Under the pieces are notes generated by a model. It was not told the origin of the DNA. It saw only the letters and a list, made by a program, of their open reading frames with translations, and made no database searches. The translations under genes were made by a program, and so were the position numbers. Positions 42,156 through 48,244 of a stretch of 48,244 nucleotides of DNA are shown here, in pieces. How positions within the stretch are numbered: the stretch's first letter is position 1; every line of letters begins with the position of its first letter. The stretch lies in the NCBI GenBank assembly GCA_019116345.1, contig DXBV01000100.1:1-48244 (forward strand), written 5' to 3'. The stretch is from Candidatus Allofournierella merdipullorum (GTDB lineage: Bacteria; Bacillota; Clostridia; Oscillospirales; Ruminococcaceae).

Positions 42156-44000
42156 TCACTCCCGCATAAGGTCACCGCGGATGTCGCTGTGTAAAGCGAC
42201 TTTCAGCGCCGCACGTTCTGCAACAAGGCAAATCACCAGTGTTCCCAGCGCAATGGCCCCGGCACAAAGGCCCGCGCTCACCAACAGCCGGAGCAGGATC
42301 TGATGATAGGTATGGTTGCCCAGCAGCCACCGGGCAATACACAGCCAAAGGGCCACACCCACCGGCAGGCTGAGGCCCAGGCTCCAGGCACAGCGCAGCA
42401 GCGTTTCCCGGCGCAGCATGGCCGCCACCTCGCGTCTGGTCATGCCGGCACTGCGCAGCAGGGCAAATTCCCGGCGGCGCAGTTGTGTCTCGGAACCGAT
42501 GGATCCCAGCAAAGCTGCTCCGCATCCCAGCGCCGTCAGCACCTCAAACCCGCCCACAAAGACATTCAGCAGCACCTGCACCGCTTTCTGGTAAAGGCGG
42601 GTGGGCGAGGTCGGGGTAAGGTCCTCGATCTGCCAGCCGGTGTTGGTCTGGCCGCCGAAATAGCGTTCGCTGGCTCCCAGTTCCGTCAGGGTCTGTATCA
42701 GCGCCGGGGTCAGCTGAGAAGAGTCCTCCGTGTCCACAAAGAATTCGAACTCGCGCTTGTCCTCGCCGGTGACTTCGGTGCCTCGCAGGGCGTCGAAGGC
42801 GCTCTGACTGGTGACCAATACTCCATTCGGATACATGGCCATATAGGTATCCTGCCACAGCACCCCGGCCGGCAGCGATGCGGTGCAGACGTCCGCCACC
42901 GTAAGCGCCTGTTCTGTCCCCTCGTTCAGCAGCTCACCGGCGGCAAATGCCACCACGCCTTCCTCCGGCGGTGCATATACACAGGCAAGACCGCCCTGCG
43001 CTTCGGGCAGCGGACCGCCATACCACTGGGCGAAGCTTTCGTCGTCCAGAGTGATGAGGACCGAGCTGCGGGTCTGGCTTTCCCACACGCGCCAACCGGT
43101 GCGCTCGGTGGACCAGGTCCGGGCTCCGGTGACCTCGGCGCCCGTTTTGTGCAGACCGGCCAGCAGCTCTTCCGTGTCAGTGTTCACGGCCCAGAGATAG
43201 ACCCGGTAGTTATAAGTGGAAAATTGAGTCTTGTATCCTTGTATCAGCCCCCGGGAAAACCCATCCGCGGTGCAGATCATCAGCGCGCACACCATGATGA
43301 TGCTGATCTGGGTGCGAAACCGCCCGCCTGCCCGCCGCACACTGCGGCTGGCCAACAGCGCCGGAGCCTGACGGGGCTCTCTCCTGCGGACGCTGCGCGG
43401 CGGCGTTTCCGCCGCGCCCCGCACCGCCTCAATGGGCGTCAGCCGCGCCGCTCGCCGCGCCGTACCCGTGGCGGCCAGCAGAAGAGTGGCCACCGGGCAA
43501 GCAAGTGCCAGCGCCACCGAGCCGGGAGTTATGACCAGGTGGATCCCCTGCACACCGTAGACGGCCAGATTTTCAATAAAAGGCTTCATCAGCCAAAAGG
43601 TAACCGCCAGCCCGCCCGCCGCGCACAAAACGCCCAGCGGCGCGGCAAACGCCGCCAGAAAAAAGGCATCCAGCCAAACACTCTGACGCAGCTGGCGGCG
43701 GGTAGCGCCAACGCTGGCCAGCTGGCCCAATATACGGGTGCGCTGGGCCAGGGACATGGCAAACGTCCCCCGCAGCAACACTGCCAGAAAAATCACCAGC
43801 AGCACTTCCATAAACTGGGAGGCCGCCAGAACGGCCTGGGCAAAGGTGGATTCCAGACGAAACGAAGCCGCAAGGGAAAAGCCTCCGAACTGCACCGCCG
43901 CAAGCATTGCGGAGCACACAAGAGCGGAAAATGCCACGAACCAGGTGCGCGCGCCGCCCCGCAGCCATTGCCGCCAGGTGACGAGAAACATCGCTTTCAT
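42156..44000 (-). CDS. ABC transporter permease, two FtsX domains (Bce-like)
   Basis: Membrane protein of 614 residues. The N-terminal half has four TM segments with an FtsX domain (SLAQRTRILGQLASVGATRRQLRQSVWLDAFFL, in part), a basic linker (about 190-225) and a fifth TM. An extracellular domain of about 200 residues follows. The C-terminal FtsX domain has three TMs and RRREFALLRSAGMTRREVAAMLRRE. The layout resembles BceB-type peptide-antibiotic detoxification permeases that signal to a partner kinase, but it is also like other lantibiotic-type exporters. It overlaps the ATPase gene by 4 bp and is followed by no clear terminator. Confidence 0.87.
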   Translation of the reverse strand: MKAMFLVTWRQWLRGGARTWFVAFSALVCSAMLAAVQFGGFSLAASFRLESTFAQAVLAASQFMEVLLVIFLAVLLRGTFAMSLAQRTRILGQLASVGATRRQLRQSVWLDAFFLAAFAAPLGVLCAAGGLAVTFWLMKPFIENLAVYGVQGIHLVITPGSVALALACPVATLLLAATGTARRAARLTPIEAVRGAAETPPRSVRRREPRQAPALLASRSVRRAGGRFRTQISIIMVCALMICTADGFSRGLIQGYKTQFSTYNYRVYLWAVNTDTEELLAGLHKTGAEVTGARTWSTERTGWRVWESQTRSSVLITLDDESFAQWYGGPLPEAQGGLACVYAPPEEGVVAFAAGELLNEGTEQALTVADVCTASLPAGVLWQDTYMAMYPNGVLVTSQSAFDALRGTEVTGEDKREFEFFVDTEDSSQLTPALIQTLTELGASERYFGGQTNTGWQIEDLTPTSPTRLYQKAVQVLLNVFVGGFEVLTALGCGAALLGSIGSETQLRRREFALLRSAGMTRREVAAMLRRETLLRCAWSLGLSLPVGVALWLCIARWLLGNHTYHQILLRLLVSAGLCAGAIALGTLVICLVAERAALKVALHSDIRGDLMRE

Positions 44001-44677
44001 GCCCGCACCTCGTCTTTCACAATGCGGCCGTCACGCAGACGGAGGATACGCTTTGCCTGCAGCGCCAGCGCTTCATCATGGGTGATCATCACGATGGTCT
44101 GGCCGGTGGTCTCGTTCAGCTGCGTCAGCATGCGCATCACGCTCTCGCTGGCTGCGGAGTCCAGGTTGCCGGTGGGCTCGTCCGCCAGCAGCAGTGCCGG
44201 GTGGGTAATGAGCGCCCGGGCGATGGCCACCCGCTGTTGCTGCCCGCCCGAAAGCTGAGTCGGAAAGGCTTTCCGCTTGCCATCAAGCCCCAGACGTGCC
44301 AGCAGCTCCAGCACCCGGGCAGAATCGGCGGTGCGTCCATCCAGAAGCAGGGGCAACGTGAGGTTCTCCTCCACCGTAAGCAATGGGACCAGGTTATAGA
44401 ATTGATAGACAAGGCCGATCTGACGGCGGCGAAACACGGTCAGTTCCTCCTCTTTCTGGTCATAAAGGGAGACGCCATCCAGCGTGATGCGGCCGGAGGT
44501 GGGCCGGTCCACTCCGCCCAGAAGATGCAGAAGCGTGGATTTGCCGGAGCCGGAGGCTCCCATTACGGCCACGAATTCGCCCCGCTCCACTTTGAGGGAA
44601 ACGCTGTCCAGCGCGCGCACCGCCGCGTCGCCGGTGCCGTATGTCTTTGTGAGTTGTTCTACTTCCAAAAAAGCCAT
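43997..44677 (-). CDS. ABC transporter ATP-binding protein (Bce-like, MacB class)
   Basis: ATPase of 226 residues: Walker A GASGSGKST, Q-loop VYQFYNLVPLLTVEENL, signature LSGGQQQRVAIARALI, Walker B LLLADEPTGNLDS, H-switch THDEALAL. These match BceA/LolD-type ATPases. It overlaps the permease by ATGA. Its likely promoter lies in the end of the upstream kinase gene, where three GTCACC repeats precede a TATCCT -10. Confidence 0.93.
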   Translation of the reverse strand: MAFLEVEQLTKTYGTGDAAVRALDSVSLKVERGEFVAVMGASGSGKSTLLHLLGGVDRPTSGRITLDGVSLYDQKEEELTVFRRRQIGLVYQFYNLVPLLTVEENLTLPLLLDGRTADSARVLELLARLGLDGKRKAFPTQLSGGQQQRVAIARALITHPALLLADEPTGNLDSAASESVMRMLTQLNETTGQTIVMITHDEALALQAKRILRLRDGRIVKDEVRA

Positions 44678-44697
44678 GGTATCCCTTCCTTTCCCAT

Positions 44698-45738
44698 TCA
44701 GGATACCGCTTCCGGGTGACCGCCCGGTGACAGCGGGGTGACAGCTTCGTCACCTGCGTAAAAACGAAGGGTGAAACGAGGGCCGCGAGGGCCGTTCTCC
44801 GCCCGCACGCTCCCCTCCTGCCCTTGGGCGATGGCCTTTGCCAGCGCAAGACCAATGCCCGCGCTGCCCGGGGCGGCGTTTTTGCCCCGCCAGAACCGCT
44901 CAAACAGATGAGGAAATTCTTCATCATCAATGGGAGCGCCATCGTTCTCTACGACAAATTCCGTGTAAAGTGCATTGCCATCACAGGAGAGCGTCACTCT
45001 GCCGCCGGCGTTCGTGTGCTCTGCAGCGTTTTTTGCCAGGTTGGTCAGCGCTTCCAGGGTCCATGCCCTGTCACAAAAACAGGAAACTGGCTGGCCCGAC
45101 CACTCCACCGCCACGCCGCGGGCGTCGCACAGCGGCCGGACCGCTTGTGCGGCCGCTGCCAGCAGTTCCCGTGCATCGTTTGGCTTTCGTTCAAAACGGA
45201 CCACCGCCGCATCCAGGCGGCACAATTTCAACAGCTGTTCCACCAGCCAGCTCATCCGCTCGGCGGCTTCTTCCACGCGGCAGGCACACTGGTCTTTGTC
45301 CGTTTGGGGGACTGCTTCGTCCTGCCATAGTTCGGTCTGAAGCATGATGGCCGCGATGGGTGTTTTCAGCTGGTGTGCCACATCGCCCAGAAAATCTGCC
45401 AGCAAGCGTTTGTCCGCCTCCAGTGCCGCCTTTTGTTCTCCCAGGATGGTGGTGATTTTATAAATGTCGTCCCGCAGGGCGTTCAGTTCCCCTTCCCGCT
45501 GGGTGCGGATGTCCAGTATCTCGCCACCAGTGTAAACACTGACCAGATATTCTGATAGGCCGTCGATCTCCCGGGCACGGTGGATGCAGAATCCGGCAGC
45601 CAGCGCACAGCACACCCCGCCGCACAAGGCGGCAAAAAGTGCAGCCGGAGCCCCAAACAGCAGACCGCCAATGATGGTCAGGGCCATTGCGCTCAGCAGG
45701 ATCGTCATCAGAAATCTCTTTGCTTCCCTGCTTCTCAT
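44698..45738 (-). CDS. Sensor histidine kinase, Bce-like (almost no extracellular domain)
   Basis: Kinase of 346 residues whose two TM segments (about 9-29 and 32-52) are separated by only a few residues, as in intramembrane-sensing kinases that read their partner ABC transporter. The linker is coiled-coil (about 75-115). The dimerisation box is DVAHQLKTPIAAI (H122), the N box is LTNLAKNAAEHT, and the G2 region is GSAGIGLALAKAIAQG. Its ATG overlaps the regulator stop. The last 15 codons hold the GTCACC repeats that appear to be the promoter of the downstream transporter genes. Confidence 0.92.
   Translation of the reverse strand: MRSREAKRFLMTILLSAMALTIIGGLLFGAPAALFAALCGGVCCALAAGFCIHRAREIDGLSEYLVSVYTGGEILDIRTQREGELNALRDDIYKITTILGEQKAALEADKRLLADFLGDVAHQLKTPIAAIMLQTELWQDEAVPQTDKDQCACRVEEAAERMSWLVEQLLKLCRLDAAVVRFERKPNDARELLAAAAQAVRPLCDARGVAVEWSGQPVSCFCDRAWTLEALTNLAKNAAEHTNAGGRVTLSCDGNALYTEFVVENDGAPIDDEEFPHLFERFWRGKNAAPGSAGIGLALAKAIAQGQEGSVRAENGPRGPRFTLRFYAGDEAVTPLSPGGHPEAVS
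44700..44754 (-). promoter_or_regulatory. Response-regulator-type promoter of the Bce-like transporter
   Basis: On the reverse strand GGTGAC-N6-GTCACC (44737-44754), then GTCACC at 44726-44731 and 44715-44720, all 11 bp apart, then a TATCCT -10 (44700-44705) that overlaps the kinase stop. The three copies fall in three different reading frames of the kinase gene, so the conservation is at DNA level. There is no usual -35. Confidence 0.6.
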
Positions 45739-46397
45739 GATTTTTCCTCCCAGCGATAACCAATGCCCCGCACGGTGACAATATGGCCGCCTTCGCCGCC
45801 CAGCTTTTCCCGCAGGCGCTTGACGGTGACCGTCAGAGTATTGTCTTCCACGAATGCACCGCCCTCGTCCCACAGGGTCTGCAAAAGCTGTCCCCGCTCC
45901 CACACGCGGCCCGGTTGAGCGATGAGCAGAAGCAGCAAGCGATATTCCTGCGCCGTGAGTGCCACGGGCGTGCCGCTCACCGTGACCTGCGCGGAACGGG
46001 CATCCACAACCAGGGTGCCGCAAGCGTAGAACTGCTTTGTGCCCCGCCGCCGCAGCACAGCCCGCAGCCGGCTGACCAATTCCCGAGCGCGAAACGGTTT
46101 GGCTACGTAGTCGTCTGCTCCTTCTTCCAATGCGCGAACGACACTGTCCTCGTCGCTGCGGGCCGTTAAGATGATGACCGCCGCATCCCCAGCCGCCCTG
46201 ACAGCGCGGCATATCTCATAGCCGCTGCCATCCGGCAGGCCCAGGTCGATGAGCGCAGCGTCATACGCCTGTTCCGACACCAGTTCTCTGGCGCGGGCGG
46301 CTGTGGCGGCTGTTTCGATGGCCCATCCTTCGGCGCGAAGCAGCGTCGCCAACGGGCGCGCAATGGCCTCTTCGTCTTCCACAAGAAGCACTTTCAT
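45735..46397 (-). CDS. OmpR-family response regulator (Bce-like)
   Basis: DNA-binding regulator of 220 residues: acidic pocket E7-D8, phosphoacceptor D51 (ALIDLGLPDGSG), AKPF lysine, winged helix about 125-220 with LTAQEYRLLLLLI and DNTLTVTVKRLREKLG, ending GIGYRWEE. The ATG at 46397 has GGAGG 7 nt upstream; a GTG two codons earlier is less likely. First gene of the regulator-kinase pair; its promoter carries the GTGAC-N6-GTCACC motif also found before the transporter genes. Confidence 0.93.
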   Translation of the reverse strand: MKVLLVEDEEAIARPLATLLRAEGWAIETAATAARARELVSEQAYDAALIDLGLPDGSGYEICRAVRAAGDAAVIILTARSDEDSVVRALEEGADDYVAKPFRARELVSRLRAVLRRRGTKQFYACGTLVVDARSAQVTVSGTPVALTAQEYRLLLLLIAQPGRVWERGQLLQTLWDEGGAFVEDNTLTVTVKRLREKLGGEGGHIVTVRGIGYRWEEKS

Positions 46398-46419
46398 GGC
46401 CACTCCTCCCTTCTTTCTC

Positions 46420-46462
46420 AGTATACCTCATTTTTCTCTCCCGCGGGTGACGGTTCTGTCAC
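46420..46462 (-). promoter_or_regulatory. Promoter of the Bce-like regulator with GTGAC-N6-GTCACC site
   Basis: TATACT -10 (46420-46425, reverse strand) with no good -35. Inverted repeat GTGAC-N6-GTCACC (46446-46462) covers the -35 position. The GTCACC half is 20 bp from the -10, exactly as the middle copy at 44726 is from its -10. Confidence 0.6.
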
Positions 46463-46490
46463 TTACACAATGCCGATTTGCGCATAAGAA

Positions 46491-46520
46491 AAGAGAGTGA
46501 GCAAAAGCGCTCACTCTCTT
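46491..46520 (-). terminator. Terminator of the rpsB-tsf operon
   Basis: 12-bp stem AAGAGAGTGAGC with its complement, 6-nt loop, TTCTTAT tail on the reverse strand, 27 bp after the tsf stop. Confidence 0.88.
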
Positions 46521-46547
46521 TGTAAAGCAGTTTTCCTTGCAGGATGA

Positions 46548-47462
46548 TTACTTCACCATGCCGGCAACTTCGCTGGCAAAATCGTCAACGCGCTTCTCCA
46601 GGCCTTCGCCCTTCTCGTAGCGCACGAACTTGACGATCTTGATGTCGCCGCCCAGCTCCTTGGCCACCTTGTCGGTGTACTTGGAAACGGTCAGCTCGGG
46701 GTCCTTCACGAACTCCTGATCCACCAGGCAGTTCTCCTTGTAGAACTTGCCGATGCGGCCCAGGACCATCTTCTCCTTGATGGCGTCGGGCTTGTTGGCG
46801 TTCTTGGGATCGTTGGCGATCTGAGCCAGCAGGATCTCCTTCTCCTTGTCCAGAACCTCGGCGGGAACTTCGCTCTCGCACAGGTAGCCGGGGTTGGCAG
46901 CAGCGATCTGCATAGCCACGTCATGGCCGTAAGCGGCGAAGGCGGGGTTCGCAGCCACCTCGGCGGTGGTGTCGAAGTTCACCAGCACGGCATGGGTGCC
47001 GCCGGCATGGATGTAAGCGGAGCAAACGCCCTCGTAGCGGACGAAGCGGCGGATCTTGATGTTCTCGCCGATGACCAGGATCTTGTCCTTCAGGGCAGCC
47101 TCAACGGTGTCGTCGCCCATCTTGCAGGCCAGCAGAGCGTCCACATCAGCGGGGTTCTGCTCGATCACAACAGCGGCCACGTCCTTCACGAAGGTCTGGA
47201 ACAGCTCGTTCTTGGCCACGAAGTCGGTCTCAGCGTTGACTTCCAGAACAACACCCACGTTGCCCTCGACAGTGGCGTAAACCATGCCCTCGGCAGCGAT
47301 GCGGCCAGCCTTCTTCTGAGCAGCGGCCAGGCCCTTCTCACGCAGGTACTCAACAGCCTTCTCGAAGTCGCCGCCGGCCTCGGTCAGCGCCTTCTTGCAG
47401 TCCATCATGCCGCAGCCGGTCTGCTCGCGCAGGTTCTTAACGTCTTGAGCGGTAAAAGCCAT
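46548..47462 (-). CDS. tsf: Translation elongation factor Ts
   Basis: Guanine-nucleotide exchange factor that regenerates EF-Tu-GTP. The 304-residue length is normal. The N-terminal domain is AQDVKNLREQTGCGMMDCKKALTEA (in part), followed by GVVLEVNAETDFVAKNELF, and ends in a coiled-coil/core C-terminus (VRYEKGEGLEK). It follows rpsB by 43 bp in the usual order and ends in a terminator, so pyrH and frr are not directly linked. Confidence 0.98.
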   Translation of the reverse strand: MAFTAQDVKNLREQTGCGMMDCKKALTEAGGDFEKAVEYLREKGLAAAQKKAGRIAAEGMVYATVEGNVGVVLEVNAETDFVAKNELFQTFVKDVAAVVIEQNPADVDALLACKMGDDTVEAALKDKILVIGENIKIRRFVRYEGVCSAYIHAGGTHAVLVNFDTTAEVAANPAFAAYGHDVAMQIAAANPGYLCESEVPAEVLDKEKEILLAQIANDPKNANKPDAIKEKMVLGRIGKFYKENCLVDQEFVKDPELTVSKYTDKVAKELGGDIKIVKFVRYEKGEGLEKRVDDFASEVAGMVK

Positions 47463-47505
47463 TTTGATAATCCCCTTTCTGTTTGTTCCTTAAGGTCAGT
47501 GTGTC

Positions 47506-48240
47506 TCAGGCCTCGGCAGCCTCAGCAGCCTCGGTCTCCTCGGCGGGAGCGTCCTGCTGGCCCTGACGGCCCTCCAGAACAGCGTCGGCCATGGCGCCGG
47601 CGATCAGCTTCACGGCACGGATGGCGTCGTCGTTGCCGGGGATCACGTAGTCGATCTCGTCGGGGTTGCAGTTGGTGTCCACAATGGCCACGATGGGGAT
47701 GTTCAGCTTGCGGGCCTCGGAAACGGCGATGCGCTCCTTGTGGGGGTCAACGATGAACATGGCCTTGGGCAGACCGTGCATCTCTTTCACGCCGCCCAGG
47801 AACTTCTCCAGCTTCTCGATCTCCAGCTCCAGCTTGGCAACTTCCTTCTTGGGCAGCAGATCAAAGGTGCCGTCCTCGCTCATCTGGTGCAGCTGCTCCA
47901 TGCGGTCGATGCGCTTGCGGATGGTGCGGAAGTTGGTGAGCATGCCGCCCAGCCAACGGGCGTTCACATAGTAACCGCCGCAGCGGCCGGCCTCTTCCTT
48001 GATGGCCTCCTGAGCCTGCTTCTTGGTGCCGACGAACAGGATCTCGCCGCCGTTGGCAGAAACCTCACGCACGAAGTTGTAAGCCTCGTCCAGCTTCTTC
48101 ACGGTCTTCTGCAGGTCGATGATGTAGATGCCGTTGCGCTCGGTGAAGATGTACTTCGCCATCTTGGGGTTCCAGCGGCGGGTCTGATGACCAAAGTGAA
48201 CACCGGCCTCCAGGAGCTGTTTCATAGATACGACTGCCAT
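47506..48240 (-). CDS. rpsB: Small ribosomal subunit protein uS2
   Basis: Ribosomal protein S2 of 244 residues, complete. The start [27 protein letters not shown] (in part), the central [16 protein letters not shown] and [13 protein letters not shown] segments, and [30 protein letters not shown] are all canonical. The tail is acidic and Ala/Glu-rich. The operon promoter lies past the right edge of the window. Confidence 0.99.
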   Translation of the reverse strand: MAVVSMKQLLEAGVHFGHQTRRWNPKMAKYIFTERNGIYIIDLQKTVKKLDEAYNFVREVSANGGEILFVGTKKQAQEAIKEEAGRCGGYYVNARWLGGMLTNFRTIRKRIDRMEQLHQMSEDGTFDLLPKKEVAKLELEIEKLEKFLGGVKEMHGLPKAMFIVDPHKERIAVSEARKLNIPIVAIVDTNCNPDEIDYVIPGNDDAIRAVKLIAGAMADAVLEGRQGQQDAPAEETEAAEAAEA

Positions 48241-48244
48241 AGTT

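Overview
The window is a GC-rich bacterial chromosome segment, most likely from an anaerobic gut-type Firmicute (class Clostridia, Oscillospiraceae/Ruminococcaceae-like; inference from gene content). The reasons are HrcA/CIRCE control of groESL, a reverse rubrerythrin, Gram-positive style lipoproteins and ABC importers, a YerC-type TrpR relative, AGGAGG ribosome sites, some TTG starts and TTGACA-17-TATAAT promoters. Most genes lie on the minus strand. There is no phage, insertion sequence, CRISPR array or rRNA. The single RNA gene found is a tRNA-Ser(GGA).

Layout. 1-1775: groS and the 5' part of groL behind a CIRCE-overlapped promoter. 1893-4129: a lipid kinase and an aminopeptidase P. 4238-7144: a TraX-like membrane protein co-transcribed with a two-component system. 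7292-7831: reverse rubrerythrin with a PerR-like box. 7959-9134: a divergent pair made of a Gx-transporter-family membrane protein and an FMN-binding (SGAT) lipoprotein. 9233-12414: DUF4358 lipoprotein, MBOAT acyltransferase and DHHW protein, a surface O-acetylation cassette. 12627-14977: a PhoP/PhoR-like pair. 15023-22044 (minus): ABC-F ATPase, YjjG-type nucleotidase, a 22-cysteine repeat protein, gpsA, an SGNH-hydrolase surface protein and a HAD phosphatase. 22061-26427: an ABC_sub_bind-type importer and an AGCS sodium/alanine symporter. 26543-31117: an ATPase / CARDB-like exported protein / MacB-like permease system behind a DUF218 protein. 31236-34373: deoB and pyk, divergent. 34425-35729: GH25 lysozyme, tRNA-Ser and a small possibly spore-associated protein. 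35868-40744: a complete Liv branched-chain amino-acid importer. 41060-42005: xpt and a YerC-like regulator, convergent. 42156-46397: a Bce-like ABC transporter plus two-component system. 46548-48240: tsf and rpsB.

Regulation is unusually readable. The Bce-like module carries a GTGAC-N6-GTCACC motif at both its promoters. At the transporter promoter it extends into three GTCACC copies exactly 11 bp apart inside the kinase gene. The yerC-like gene has an inverted repeat across its own -10, xpt has a 16-bp palindrome between -35 and -10, and the PhoP-like gene has two TTTAC-type repeats 11 bp apart. In both ABC importers the binding-protein gene is followed by a hairpin terminator and an extended -10 promoter before the permease gene.

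The least explained items are the 12-residue-repeat cysteine-rich protein, the ABC system with an exported CARDB-like subunit encoded between ATPase and permease, the DUF4358-MBOAT-DHHW cassette and the flavinylated lipoprotein pair. Start codons were chosen by ribosome-site spacing. Promoter, operator and terminator calls were made by eye.
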